DNA from: UBA4615 sp044371545
GTDB taxonomy: Bacteria > Pseudomonadota > Gammaproteobacteria > Burkholderiales > Burkholderiaceae_E
Assembly: GCA_044371545.1 (NCBI GenBank)
Contig: JBILTM010000001.1
Span: forward strand, 1-64,000
Direction: 5' to 3'
DNA: 64,000 bases
Below, one piece after another: positions 44,455 to 54,360 of this stretch. Numbering within the stretch: the first letter of the stretch is position 1; each line of letters starts with the position of its first letter. The notes under the pieces are model-generated. The model was not told where the DNA came from. It was given only the letters and a program-made list of their open reading frames with translations, and did no database searches. The position numbers and the translations under genes are program-made.

Positions 44455-44580
44455 GCGGAAGGCCCCAGGTTCGGGCGACATCGCCACGTACCCCTTCCAA
44501 CGAGCCGCGCCGGGCGGGCGCGCATCGCGGGCGCGTAACGCGCCGCAACCGGTGTACCGGCGCGGGCCCCGCGACCCCCT

Positions 44581-44961
44581 TCAGCGCTGGATCAGCTCGA
44601 TCTTGTAGCCGTCCGGGTCCTGCACGAACGCGATCACCGTCGAGCCGCCCTTCACCGGGCCGGCCTCGCGGGTGACCGTGCCGCCGGCCGCCTTGATCCG
44701 CGCGCACGCGGCGGCGGCGTCCTCGACCTGCAGCGCGATGTGGCCGTAGGCCGAGCCGAGTTCGTACTTCTCGACCCCGTAGTTGTAGGTCAGCTCGATC
44801 TCGGCCTGCTCCGGGTTCGACGCGTAGCCGACGAAGGCCAGCGAATACTTCTGGTCGGGGCGGTCGGTCGTGCGCAGCAGGGTCATGCCCAGCACGCGGG
44901 TGTAGAAGTCGATCGAGCGCTGCAGGTCGCCGACCCTCAGCATGGTGTGCAGGATGCGCAT
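44581..44961 (-). CDS. gloA: GloA, lactoylglutathione lyase (glyoxalase I)
   Basis: A 126-residue vicinal-oxygen-chelate enzyme. Metal ligands: His in RILHTMLRVGDLQRSIDFY, Glu in AEIELTYNYG, His in GSAYGHIALQVED, and Glu in DPDGYKIELIQR. It converts the methylglyoxal-glutathione hemithioacetal to lactoylglutathione. Length and motifs fit the Ni-dependent bacterial type. It lies 10 bases after the ygjP-like gene, at the end of the long minus-strand run. Confidence 0.96.
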   Translation of the reverse strand: MRILHTMLRVGDLQRSIDFYTRVLGMTLLRTTDRPDQKYSLAFVGYASNPEQAEIELTYNYGVEKYELGSAYGHIALQVEDAAAACARIKAAGGTVTREAGPVKGGSTVIAFVQDPDGYKIELIQR

Positions 44962-44971
44962 CTCGGTTGTC

Positions 44972-45880
44972 TCAGCTGAGGGTGAGGTCGTCGGGGAAGT
45001 CCTTGAGCTGGCGGCGCGCCGCCTCGAACCCGGGCAGGATCGCCTGCACCGTGGCCCAGAAGCGCGGGCCGTGGTTCATCTCCTCAAGGTGTGCGAGCTC
45101 GTGGGCGATCACGTAGTCGACGATCTCGAGCGGAAAGTGCACCAGTCGCCAGTTCAGGCGGATCGAGCCGTCGGGCGCGCAGCTGCCCCAGCGCGTGCGC
45201 GCAGACGACAGCCGCCAGCGCGTCGGGCCTCGGCCGAGCCGCTCGACGTAGATCGGCAGGCGCCGCTCGAACAGCGCGCGGGCCTCGCGCTGCAACCACG
45301 CCTGCACCGCGTCGCGCAGCTGCTCGGTGCCGGCGCCGGGCGGCAGCGCGACGCGCAGCGTGTCACCGTCGAGCGAGACCGAGGCCGCGCCGGCGTGCAG
45401 CCGCATCGTCAGCTCGCGGCCGACGAACGCGACGCGTCCGCCATCCTCCCAGCGCACGGTGAGCCGCTCGCGCCGCTCCGCGTGGTCGCGCCACTCGACG
45501 AGCTTGCGCAGGATCCAGCCCTGCTTGTCGGCGATCGCCGCGTCGATCTCGGAGACGGTGACCCAGCGCGGCGCAGTCACGCGCAGCCCGGTGTCGTCGA
45601 CGAAGAAGCCGATCGTGCGCCGGCGCGAGCGGCGCAGCTCGTACTCGACCGCGTGCGGGCCGAGCTTCGCGACGCGGCGGCCGCGACCGGGCGGCGTCGT
45701 GCGCGGCTCGACGGGCGGCAGGGTGCGTGCCACAGGGCCGCGCGGCGGCGGCGCCTCGGGGCGCGGCGGCCGTGCGACCGGCGCGCGCGGCGGCAACGCC
45801 GGCGGCGCCTCGAAGAGCGGCAGGGTCAGCTGCAGCGCGGCATCGCCGGCCGCGCGGACGAGTTCACGAAGTCGCTTCAT
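44972..45880 (-). CDS. YgjP-like M48/SprT-type zinc metallopeptidase
   Basis: A 302-residue protein of the YgjP (DUF45) family. The zinc-binding motif is VIAHELAHLEEMNHGPRFW (HExxH form HELAH, plus the downstream His). SSARTRWGSCAPDGSIRLNW is the other family block. Residues about 25-70 form a Pro/Arg/Ala-rich extension not needed for the fold. Substrates are unknown. The start overlaps plsC by 17 bases. Confidence 0.9.
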   Translation of the reverse strand: MKRLRELVRAAGDAALQLTLPLFEAPPALPPRAPVARPPRPEAPPPRGPVARTLPPVEPRTTPPGRGRRVAKLGPHAVEYELRRSRRRTIGFFVDDTGLRVTAPRWVTVSEIDAAIADKQGWILRKLVEWRDHAERRERLTVRWEDGGRVAFVGRELTMRLHAGAASVSLDGDTLRVALPPGAGTEQLRDAVQAWLQREARALFERRLPIYVERLGRGPTRWRLSSARTRWGSCAPDGSIRLNWRLVHFPLEIVDYVIAHELAHLEEMNHGPRFWATVQAILPGFEAARRQLKDFPDDLTLS

Positions 45881-46622
45881 GCAGCACGGGTTCGGGGGTG
45901 GAGCGGTAGGCGTGCGGGCTGATCCGGCGCATCTCCGCCTCGATCCAGCGCTCGACCTCCGCGTTGACCTCGTCGGGCTCGCGGCCGACGGTCGGGATCG
46001 GCGGGCCGATCGAGACCGTCACCAGGCCCGGCGTCTTGACGAAGCGCTTCTTCGCCCATCGCTCGCCCGCGTTGACCGCGATCGGCACCACCGGCGCCGA
46101 GGTGCGGATCGCGAGCCGCGCGCCGCCGCTCTTGTACTTGCCCTGCGAGCCCACCGGCGTGCGCGTGCCCTCGGGGAACATGATGATCCAGCGGCCCTGC
46201 TCGAGGCTGCGCAGGCCCTGCCGCACCACCGACTCGAACGCATCGCGGCCGCGGCGGCGGTCGATGTGGATCATCTGCAGCAGGCCGATGCCCCAGCCGA
46301 AGAACGGGATCCACAGCAGCTCGCGCTTGAACACATAGCACAGCTCGCGCGGCATGTAGGTGGGGTAGAAGAACGTCTCCCAGGTCGACTGGTGCTTCGA
46401 GAGCAGCACCGCGGGGCCGTCGGGCAGGTGCTCGCGGCCCTTGACCTGCCAGCGGATGCCGCAGAGCACGCGGGCCGCCCAGATCACCATGCGCGGCCAG
46501 CCCATCGTGAAGCGGTAGCGCACGCGCAGCGGGAACGGTGCGAGCGCGAGGCACACCAGCGCCCACGGCACGACCGTGACGAACTGGAACAGCAGGAAGA
46601 GCGCGCTGCGCACCGTGTGCAT
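45864..46622 (-). CDS. plsC: PlsC-like 1-acylglycerol-3-phosphate acyltransferase
   Basis: A 252-residue membrane-associated acyltransferase. Motif I is SKHQSTWETFF (an HX4E form of the HX4D box, common in betaproteobacteria), motif II CYVFKRELLWIPFFG, motif III FPEGTRTPVG and motif IV VVPIAVNAG. An N-terminal membrane helix spans about residues 6-30. It acylates lysophosphatidic acid in phospholipid synthesis. It follows the gmhB-like gene by 7 bases. Confidence 0.93.
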   Translation of the reverse strand: MHTVRSALFLLFQFVTVVPWALVCLALAPFPLRVRYRFTMGWPRMVIWAARVLCGIRWQVKGREHLPDGPAVLLSKHQSTWETFFYPTYMPRELCYVFKRELLWIPFFGWGIGLLQMIHIDRRRGRDAFESVVRQGLRSLEQGRWIIMFPEGTRTPVGSQGKYKSGGARLAIRTSAPVVPIAVNAGERWAKKRFVKTPGLVTVSIGPPIPTVGREPDEVNAEVERWIEAEMRRISPHAYRSTPEPVLHEATS

Positions 46623-46629
46623 CGTGGCC

Positions 46630-47157
46630 TCAGGGCGCGAGCTCGGCGGCGATCGCCGAGAGGTCGACGCGCACCACGGTGCCCGGCGGCAGCGTCGCCG
46701 AGCAGAAGGTGTCGCGGCCGTGGCCGCTCAGCACGAGCATCGGCCGGCAGCCCGCGGCGTGCGCGGCGTCGAGGTCGGCCGCGCGGTCGGCGACCACGAC
46801 GGTCGACTCGGGTGCGACCTGCATCCGCGACAGCGTCTCCTCGATCGAGGCGGCCGCCTCGGCGGTGCGCGCGGGCGCGTCGGGGGCGGGCACGAAGAGC
46901 ACCGCGTCGACGCGACCGCCGGCGAGGTCGATCTCGTCGATCAGGCGCGCATGCATCGACACCAGCCCGGACATGTCGGAGGCGCCCCGCGCGAGCGGGC
47001 CGCGGTCGGCCATCATCGCGACGCGCCAGCCGCCGTGCACGAGACGTGCGATCGCGGCCGCGCTGCCGGGCATGCAGCGCCAGTCCTCCGCGCGCGCGGC
47101 ACGGCCGTCGGGGTCGCGGGAGACCACGCCGTCGCGGTCGACGATGAGCAGCTTCAC
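46630..47157 (-). CDS. GmhB-like HAD phosphatase, degenerate active site
   Basis: A 175-residue HAD protein in the position of gmhB (between glyS and plsC). Motif I is intact (LLIVDRDGVVSRDP) and the motif IV acidic pair is kept (VVVADRAADLDAA). The usual motif II TNQSG reads MADRG. The zinc-binding Cys/His loop and the catalytic-Lys block (RKPxPGM) are missing: the region reads VLFVPAPDAPARTAEAAAS. GmhB removes the 7-phosphate in heptose synthesis, but this version may be inactive or changed in function. A GTG start at 47157 is chosen; a GTG at 47178 overlapping the glyS stop is an alternative. Confidence 0.7.
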   Translation of the reverse strand: MKLLIVDRDGVVSRDPDGRAARAEDWRCMPGSAAAIARLVHGGWRVAMMADRGPLARGASDMSGLVSMHARLIDEIDLAGGRVDAVLFVPAPDAPARTAEAAASIEETLSRMQVAPESTVVVADRAADLDAAHAAGCRPMLVLSGHGRDTFCSATLPPGTVVRVDLSAIAAELAP

Positions 47158-47174
47158 GTCGCGCAGTGTAGCGG

Positions 47175-49289
47175 TCACGCGGCGAGTTTCGACAGGTCCG
47201 CGACGCGATTCATGAGACGGTGCAGGCCGTCGAGGAGCGCGAGCCGGTTGGCGCGCAGCCCGGCGTCGTCGGCATTGACCATCACGCCTTCGAAGAACGC
47301 GTCGACCGGCTCGCGCAGCGACGCGAGCACCGTCAGCGCGCCCGCGTAGTCGAGCGCGGCGAGCCGTCGCTCGGCCTGCGGCGCGACGCGTGCGATCGCT
47401 TCGTCGAGCGCGTGCTCGGCAGGCTCGACGAGCCGGTCGCGGTCGACGGCGACGCCGGACACGAGGCCCTCGGCCTTGCGCAGGATGTTGCCGATCCGCT
47501 TGTTCGCGGCCGCGAGGCTCTGCGCCTCGGGCAGCGCGCGGAACGCGGCGATCGCCTCGAGCCTCGGCAGCACGCGGTCGAGCCGGTCGGCGTCGACCGC
47601 GAGCACCGCGTCGACGTCGGCGGCCGGCTGACCGCGCTCGCGCAGCCAGCCGCGCAGCCTGTCCACGACGAACGCGTGCAGCGCGTCGACCGCGGGGGTG
47701 ACCGCAGGCACCTGCGCGAACGTCGCGAAGGCCGCCTCGAGCAGCGTGCGCAGCGCGGGCGCGTCGCCGCCGCCGGGCATCGGGCGCTCGACCAGCATCC
47801 GGACCACGCCGAGCGCGTGGCGGCGCAGCGCGAACGGGTCGCGGTCGCCGGTCGGCTGCGCGCCGATGCCCCAGATGCCGGCGAGCGTCTCGAGCTTGTC
47901 GGCGAGCGCGACCGCGGTCCCGGTGCCCGAGGCGGGCAGCGCGTCGCCGGCGAACCGCGGCTGGTAGTGCTCGGCGATCGCCTGCGCGATCTCGGCGGGC
48001 TCGCCGTCGTGCGTCGCGTAGTGCCGACCCATCGTGCCCTGCAGCTCGGGGAACTCGCCGACCATGCCGGTCAGCAGGTCGGCCTTCGCGAGCAGCGCCG
48101 CGCGGTCGGCGAGCGCGGGGTCGGAACCGATCGCGCGGGCGACCTGCATCGCGAGCGAGCGGACGCGGTCGGTGCGCTGCGCCTGCGTGCCGAGCTTCGC
48201 GTGGTAGACGACCGCGCCCAGCCGCGGGGTGCGGTCGACGAGGCGCGTCTTCTTGTCCTGCTCGAAGAAGAAGCGCGCGTCCGCGAGGCGCGGACGCACG
48301 ACGCGCTGGTTGCCGTCGACGATCAGCGAGGGGTCGGCGACCTCCATGTTGGAGACGATCAGGAATCGGTGGTCGAGCCGGCCCTGCGCGTCGAACAGAG
48401 GGAAGTATTTCTGGTTGGTGCGCATCGTCAGGATCAGGCACTCCTGCGGCACCGCGAGGAACTCGCGCTCGAACGCGCCGACGTAGACCGCCGGCCACTC
48501 GACCAGCGCCGTCACCTCGTCGAGCAGGGGCGCCACCTGCGCCTCGTCGCCGAGCGAGACGCCGAGCGCGGCGGCCTTCGCACGCAGCTGCGCATCGATC
48601 CGCGCGCGGCGCTCGTCGAACGACGCGACGACGCGCCCGCGCTCGGAGAGCAGCCGCTCGTAGTCGCGCGCGTGCGGCAGCTCGATGTCGGCCCCGCCCT
48701 GGAAGCGGTGGCCGTGCGTCAGACCGCCCGACTGCAGCCCGAGCACCGAGGCCGGCACCACGTGCTCGCCGTGCAGCACCACCAGTCCGTGCGCGGGGCG
48801 CACGAAGCTCACGTTGGTGCGGCCGTCGGCGAGCTGGTACTGCATGACCTTCGGGATCGGCAGCTTCGCGAGCGCCTGCTCGACGAGCGGCTGCACCGCC
48901 TGCGCGAGCGTCGCGCCCGGCGCGGTGCTGCGGAAGAAGAAGCACTCCTGCTTGCCGTCCGACGCGCGCACCAGGTCCTCGATGCGTGCGCCCTGCTTCT
49001 CGGCCCACTTGCGCAGCGCCATCGTCGGCTGGCCCGACGCGTCCAGGCCCACCGACGCCGACGGGCCCTTGGCCTCGACCGGGCGGTCCTCGGCCCGCTC
49101 GCGGACCTCGGCGACGCGGACCGCGAGCCGGCGCGGCGTCGCGAAGACGTCGACCGCCGCGCCCGCTGGGGCGAGGCCCTGGGCGCGCAGCCCCTCGGCG
49201 ATCGTCGCGGCGAAGGACTCGCCGAGCCGCGACAGCGCCTTCGGCGGCAGCTCCTCGGTGAACAGCTCGATCAGCAGCGGCGCGGTCAT
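47175..49289 (-). CDS. glyS: GlyS, glycyl-tRNA synthetase beta subunit
   Basis: A 704-residue beta subunit. LLIELFTEELPPKALSRLGE (N-terminus), EFLAVPQECLILTMRTNQKY, LVDRTPRLGAVVYH, ATHDGEPAEIAQAIAEHY and a C-terminal anticodon-binding domain (VMVNADDAGLRANRLALL) are typical. With GlyQ it forms the alpha2beta2 enzyme. It follows glyQ by 10 bases and is followed by the gmhB-like gene. Confidence 0.97.
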   Translation of the reverse strand: MTAPLLIELFTEELPPKALSRLGESFAATIAEGLRAQGLAPAGAAVDVFATPRRLAVRVAEVRERAEDRPVEAKGPSASVGLDASGQPTMALRKWAEKQGARIEDLVRASDGKQECFFFRSTAPGATLAQAVQPLVEQALAKLPIPKVMQYQLADGRTNVSFVRPAHGLVVLHGEHVVPASVLGLQSGGLTHGHRFQGGADIELPHARDYERLLSERGRVVASFDERRARIDAQLRAKAAALGVSLGDEAQVAPLLDEVTALVEWPAVYVGAFEREFLAVPQECLILTMRTNQKYFPLFDAQGRLDHRFLIVSNMEVADPSLIVDGNQRVVRPRLADARFFFEQDKKTRLVDRTPRLGAVVYHAKLGTQAQRTDRVRSLAMQVARAIGSDPALADRAALLAKADLLTGMVGEFPELQGTMGRHYATHDGEPAEIAQAIAEHYQPRFAGDALPASGTGTAVALADKLETLAGIWGIGAQPTGDRDPFALRRHALGVVRMLVERPMPGGGDAPALRTLLEAAFATFAQVPAVTPAVDALHAFVVDRLRGWLRERGQPAADVDAVLAVDADRLDRVLPRLEAIAAFRALPEAQSLAAANKRIGNILRKAEGLVSGVAVDRDRLVEPAEHALDEAIARVAPQAERRLAALDYAGALTVLASLREPVDAFFEGVMVNADDAGLRANRLALLDGLHRLMNRVADLSKLAA

Positions 49290-49299
49290 GTCATGGCCC

Positions 49300-50187
<888 letters not shown>

Positions 50188-50220
50188 CGTCGATGGGGCC
50201 GGCGACGGCCGGCGGCGGAA

Positions 50221-50253
50221 GGGACGAACCCGCGATTCTAGCGGGTTCGTCCC
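50221..50253 (-). promoter_or_regulatory. perfect 13-bp hairpin at the lnt stop, upstream of glyQ
   Basis: GGGACGAACCCGC and its complement (50221-50233 and 50241-50253) flank a 7-base loop. On the minus strand the loop contains the lnt TAG stop (TAGAATC). No T run follows, so it is not a standard terminator. It could pause or partly stop transcription between lnt and glyQS, or protect an RNA 3' end after processing. Confidence 0.55.
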
Positions 50254-51800
50254 GCGCGTCCCGTGCGCGAGGCGAGCGCGCAGGCGGCGACGAGCGCCAG
50301 CGCGCCGATCCATGCGGTCGCATCGCCGGCGCGCGCGAACGGCGTGAGGCCGGTGCGGCCCTGCACGCGCACGTCGAGCGACGCCGCGACGTGATCGGGC
50401 AGCCGCGCGAGCACGCGGCCGTCGGCGTCGATCGCCGCGGTCACGCCGGTGTTCGTCGCGCGCAGCATCGGGCGGCCGGTCTCGAGCGTGCGCATCCGCG
50501 CGATCGCGAGGTGCTGCGGCAGCGCGTGCGAGCGGCCGAACCAGGCGATGTTGCTGACGTTGGCGAGCACCGTCGCGCCGCGCTCGCCGCCGAGCGAGGT
50601 GCGCAACTCGTCGCCGAAGAGGTCCTCGTAGCAGACGTTGAAGGCGACCCGCTGCCCGCCGACCTCGAACGGCGGCTGGCGCGCGTCGCCGCGCGCGAAG
50701 TCGCCGAGCGGGATCTCCATCATCCGGACGAACCAGCCGAAGCCCCAGGGCACGAACTCGCCGAAGGGCACGAGGTGGCGCTTGTCGTAGCGCGGCGCGG
50801 GCGCGCCGGCGGGGTCGGCGCGCAGCAGCAGCACGCTGTTGGCGAGCGCGGGATCGCCGCCGCCCGCGGGCACGACGAACGCCGGCAGCCCGATCGCGAT
50901 CGCGTGGCCGCGCGCGACGTGCGCGAGGATCCGCTCGGCGATCGGCGCGGGCGTACGGTCCCAGGGCAGCGTCCATGCGGTCTCCGGCAGCACGGTCAGC
51001 GTCGCGCGGCCGGCCTCGAAGCGGTCGGCGTAGTCCTGCATCGCGGCGACGGTGCGCTCCGGGCGGAACTTCATGTCCTGCGCGACGTTGCCCTGCACGA
51101 GGCGCACGTCGAGCGGCGGGCCCTCGGGCCGCGTCCAGGCGTCGCGCGGGACCGCGAGCGGCGCGAGCACGATCGCCGCGGCGAGGGCCGCGGCGAGGCC
51201 GCGCGTGCGCACCGCGTCGCGCGTGCCACCGCCCGCCGCGACCGCCGCGAGCGCGGCGACCGCGACCGCCGCGGCGCCGACGCCGAAGACGCCGGCAAGC
51301 GGCGCGAGCCGGTCGAGCGGCCCGTCGAGCTGCGCGTAGCCGATCGCGAGCCACGGAAAGCCGGTGAACACCGTGCCGCGGGCGAGCTCGGCGAGCGTCG
51401 TCGCGCCCGCGAGCCCGAGCGCGTGAACGATCGGGCCGCGCCCCGAGCAGGCGCGCGCGGCGAGCCACGCGGCGGCGGCCGGGTAGAGCGACAGGTAGGC
51501 CGCGAACAGCACGACCGCGGCGGCGGCCATCGGCGCCGGCATGCCGCCGTAGTGGTGCATGCTGACGTAGAGCCACGCGAGCCCTGCGCCGAACCAGCCG
51601 AGCCCGAAGGCGAACGCGAGGCCGCCCTGCGCGAGCGGGGTCGCGCCGCGCGCGGCCCGCGCGCGCAGCAGCGCGAACAGCGCGGCGAGCACCGCGAGCG
51701 CCCAGGCCCAGTGCGACAGCGGCGCGAACGCGCTCGCGTGCGCGAGGCCGAGACCGAAGGCGAGCGCGACCGGTCCGAGGCGGGCGCGCATCGGCGTCAC
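50238..51800 (-). CDS. lnt: Lnt, apolipoprotein N-acyltransferase
   Basis: A 520-residue inner-membrane enzyme: about eight N-terminal helices (residues about 5-210) and a periplasmic nitrilase domain (about 225-490). Catalytic Glu lies in LTVLPETAWTLPWD, Lys in YDKRHLVPFGEFVPWGF and Cys in VAFNVCYEDLFGDELR. It adds the third acyl chain to lipoproteins such as Pal and the PqiC-like protein in this window. It follows corC by 24 bases, the conserved order. Confidence 0.95.
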   Translation of the reverse strand: MTPMRARLGPVALAFGLGLAHASAFAPLSHWAWALAVLAALFALLRARAARGATPLAQGGLAFAFGLGWFGAGLAWLYVSMHHYGGMPAPMAAAAVVLFAAYLSLYPAAAAWLAARACSGRGPIVHALGLAGATTLAELARGTVFTGFPWLAIGYAQLDGPLDRLAPLAGVFGVGAAAVAVAALAAVAAGGGTRDAVRTRGLAAALAAAIVLAPLAVPRDAWTRPEGPPLDVRLVQGNVAQDMKFRPERTVAAMQDYADRFEAGRATLTVLPETAWTLPWDRTPAPIAERILAHVARGHAIAIGLPAFVVPAGGGDPALANSVLLLRADPAGAPAPRYDKRHLVPFGEFVPWGFGWFVRMMEIPLGDFARGDARQPPFEVGGQRVAFNVCYEDLFGDELRTSLGGERGATVLANVSNIAWFGRSHALPQHLAIARMRTLETGRPMLRATNTGVTAAIDADGRVLARLPDHVAASLDVRVQGRTGLTPFARAGDATAWIGALALVAACALASRTGRAGRTR

Positions 51801-51824
51801 GCGGACGCCCCGGCCGCGGGACGG

Positions 51825-52703
51825 TCAGCCTTCATCGGCCCCATCGTCCCTGTCGTCACCCTCGGGCGCCCGGCGCTCGACGCGCAGCAGCCTGACCGCG
51901 CGCGGGTCCGCGCGCAGCACCTCGACGCGCAGCGGCCCGAGCTCGACGCGATCGCCGCGGCGCGGCATCCGGCCGAGCCGCTCGGCGAGCAGCCCGCCGA
52001 CGGTCTCGCTCGCGGCGTCGTCGAGCGCGGTGCCGAAGTGCGCGTCGAACTGCACGAGCGGCGTCAGCGCGCGCACCCGCCAGCGCGGGCCTTCGGGCCC
52101 GGGCGCCTCGACGATGTTGGCGGCCGACTCGTCGAGGTCGAACTCGTCCTCGATGTCGCCGACGATCTGCTCGAGCACGTCCTCGATCGTGATCAGGCCC
52201 GCGACGCCGCCGTACTCGTCGACGACGATCGCGAGGTGGTGCCGGTTCTGGCGGAAGTCGCGCAGCAGCACGTTGAGTCGCTTGGTCTCGGGGATGAACA
52301 CCGGCGGGCGCAGCAGCTCGCGCACCGAGCCGGCGCGGCCGGACCACAGCCGCAGCAGGTCCTTCGCGTGCAGGATGCCGATCACGTTGTCGCGCTCGCC
52401 GTCGACGACCGGGAAGCGCGAGTGCGCGGTGCGGATCGCGAACGCGGCGATCGCCTCGACCGGGTCGGACACGTCGACGACGTCCATCTGCGGGCGGGGC
52501 ACCATGATGTCGCCGGCCGACTGCTCGGCGACCTGCAGCACGCCCTCGATCATCGACATCGCCTCGGCATCGAGGAGGTCGCGCTCCTGCGACTGCCGCA
52601 GCAGCTGCAGCAGCTGGTCTCGGTCGTCGGGCGTGCGCAGCAGCATCGCCGACATGCGCTCGAGCAGGGACGGTCTCGTCCGGCTCGGCGGGGCGTCGGA
52701 CAT
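51825..52703 (-). CDS. corC: CorC (YbeX)-type CBS-domain protein
   Basis: A 292-residue soluble protein with paired CBS domains (about 65-185; DIMVPRPQMDVVDVSDPVEA, HSRFPVVDGERDNVIGILH, AIVVDEYGGVAGLITIEDV) and a C-terminal CorC_HlyC transporter-associated domain (about 200-275). It is implicated in magnesium/cobalt efflux and in ribosome maturation with YbeY, whose gene lies 74 bases upstream. Confidence 0.94.
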   Translation of the reverse strand: MSDAPPSRTRPSLLERMSAMLLRTPDDRDQLLQLLRQSQERDLLDAEAMSMIEGVLQVAEQSAGDIMVPRPQMDVVDVSDPVEAIAAFAIRTAHSRFPVVDGERDNVIGILHAKDLLRLWSGRAGSVRELLRPPVFIPETKRLNVLLRDFRQNRHHLAIVVDEYGGVAGLITIEDVLEQIVGDIEDEFDLDESAANIVEAPGPEGPRWRVRALTPLVQFDAHFGTALDDAASETVGGLLAERLGRMPRRGDRVELGPLRVEVLRADPRAVRLLRVERRAPEGDDRDDGADEG

Positions 52704-52777
52704 CGGAGGGGGTGGGGAGTCGGGACCGGCGGAGGATACCGGACTCGCCGCCCCGGTCCAAGCACGGCCCGGCGGGC

Positions 52778-53227
52778 TCAGCGGTAGGGGTCGGCGATGC
52801 GGAAGCGGCGCAGCACCTCGACCTCGCGCGCCTCCATCTCGCGCGCTTCGCGCTCGTCCTCATGGTCCAGCCCCTGCGCGTGCAGCACGCCGTGCACGAC
52901 CAGGTGCGCGAGATGGTCGCGCGGCGTCTTGCGCTGCGCGCGCGCCTCGCGACGCACGACCGGCAGGCACACGACGATGTCGGCCTGCACCGGCCCGTCG
53001 GTCGCGGGCGCCTCGTCGTACGCGAAGGTCAGCACGTTGGTCGCGTAGTCCTTGCCTCGGTAGTCGCGGTTGAGCGCGCGGCCCTCGGCCGCGCCGACGA
53101 AGCGCAGCGCGAGCGCGGCGTCGCGCGTGAGCGCGGCGCGGGCCCAGCGGCGCAGCTGCGCGCGGTCGGCGGGGCAGTCTCCGGCGCCGGGCTCGAACTG
53201 GATCGACAGCGCGAGGCGCGGGGGCAC
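52778..53227 (-). CDS. ybeY: YbeY, endoribonuclease in rRNA maturation
   Basis: A 149-residue protein with the zinc-binding HGVLHAQGLDHEDER motif and upstream block RDYRGKDYATNVLTFAYDE. YbeY takes part in 16S rRNA 3' maturation and ribosome quality control. The GTG at 53227 gives a normal family length; an ATG at 53332 would add a Pro/Arg-rich segment overlapping phoH by 38 bases. It follows phoH by about 70 bases. Confidence 0.92.
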   Translation of the reverse strand: MPPRLALSIQFEPGAGDCPADRAQLRRWARAALTRDAALALRFVGAAEGRALNRDYRGKDYATNVLTFAYDEAPATDGPVQADIVVCLPVVRREARAQRKTPRDHLAHLVVHGVLHAQGLDHEDEREAREMEAREVEVLRRFRIADPYR

Positions 53228-53294
53228 GGGCGGGGTCGGCGGCGAAGCGCGCCGGCGGGCCGGATCCGGGGCCGGGCGCGACGTCCGCGCCGGC

Positions 53295-54347
53295 TCAGCC
53301 CGGGTCGCGCGGCGCGTGGCGCTCGTAGGCATCGACGATGCGGGCGACCAGCGGGTGACGGACGACGTCGCTGCTGTCGAACTCGGTGAACGCGATGCCG
53401 CGCACCTCGCGCAGGACGCGGCGCGCCTCGATCAGCCCCGAGGGCTGGCCGCGCGGCAGGTCCATCTGCGTCATGTCGCCGGTGACCACCGCGCGCGAGC
53501 CGAATCCGATCCGCGTGAGGAACATCTTCATCTGCTCGGGCGTGGTGTTCTGCGCCTCGTCGAGGATGATGAAGGCACCGTTCAGCGTGCGCCCGCGCAT
53601 GTAGGCGAGCGGCGCGATCTCGATCGCCTGCCGCTCGAACATCTTGGCGACGCGCTCGAAGCCCATCAGGTCGTACAGCGCGTCGTACAGCGGGCGCAGG
53701 TACGGGTCGACCTTCTGCGCGAGGTCGCCGGGCAGGAAGCCGAGCCGCTCGCCGGCCTCGACCGCGGGCCGGGTCAGCACGATCTTCTTGATCGCGTCGC
53801 GCTCGAGCGCGTCGACCGCGCAGGCCACCGCGAGGTAGGTCTTGCCGGTGCCGGCCGGGCCGATGCCGAAGGTGATGTCGTGAGACAGGATGTTGCGCAG
53901 GTACTCGCGCTGGCGAGGCGTGCGGCCCTGCAGGTCTGCGCGGCGGGTGTGGAGCACCGGCGCGTCGTCGGCCGGCGCCGCCTCGGCCGCGGGGGCGGCG
54001 TCCCGCGGGCCCGCGTCGCGCGATGCGGGACGGCGCTCGCCGGGCGTGCGCAGCTCGACCAGGCCGAGCTGGATGTCCTCGATCGACAGCGGCGCGTCGG
54101 CGCGACGGTAGAAGTGCTCGAGCGCGCGGACCGCGTGCTTCGACTGCGAGCCGGGGCCCTCGACCGAGAAGGTGTCGGCGCGACGCGCGATGCGCACGTC
54201 GTAGGCCTCCTCGATCTGGCGCAGGTTGTCGTCGACCGCGCCGCACAGGTTCGCGAGACGGCGGTTGTCGGCCTCGGCGGGCCGGTACTGGAGGACGCTG
54301 CTCTTCAAGTGGGGACGGTCCCGGGTGTCCCGCGAGTGTACCGGCAA
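53295..54347 (-). CDS. phoH: PhoH-like (YbeZ) ATPase
   Basis: A 350-residue protein: N-terminal KH-like region (about 15-90), a Pro/Ala linker (about 105-130) and a PhoH ATPase domain with Walker A GPAGTGKTYLAVACAV, KIVLTRPAVEAGE and Walker B FIILDEAQNTTPEQMKMFL. It works with YbeY in RNA metabolism. A TTG at 54308 is an alternative start that better matches relatives. It normally follows miaB directly; here two accessory genes separate them. Confidence 0.93.
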   Translation of the reverse strand: MPVHSRDTRDRPHLKSSVLQYRPAEADNRRLANLCGAVDDNLRQIEEAYDVRIARRADTFSVEGPGSQSKHAVRALEHFYRRADAPLSIEDIQLGLVELRTPGERRPASRDAGPRDAAPAAEAAPADDAPVLHTRRADLQGRTPRQREYLRNILSHDITFGIGPAGTGKTYLAVACAVDALERDAIKKIVLTRPAVEAGERLGFLPGDLAQKVDPYLRPLYDALYDLMGFERVAKMFERQAIEIAPLAYMRGRTLNGAFIILDEAQNTTPEQMKMFLTRIGFGSRAVVTGDMTQMDLPRGQPSGLIEARRVLREVRGIAFTEFDSSDVVRHPLVARIVDAYERHAPRDPG

Positions 54348-54360
54348 CCGCTGCGCGCCC

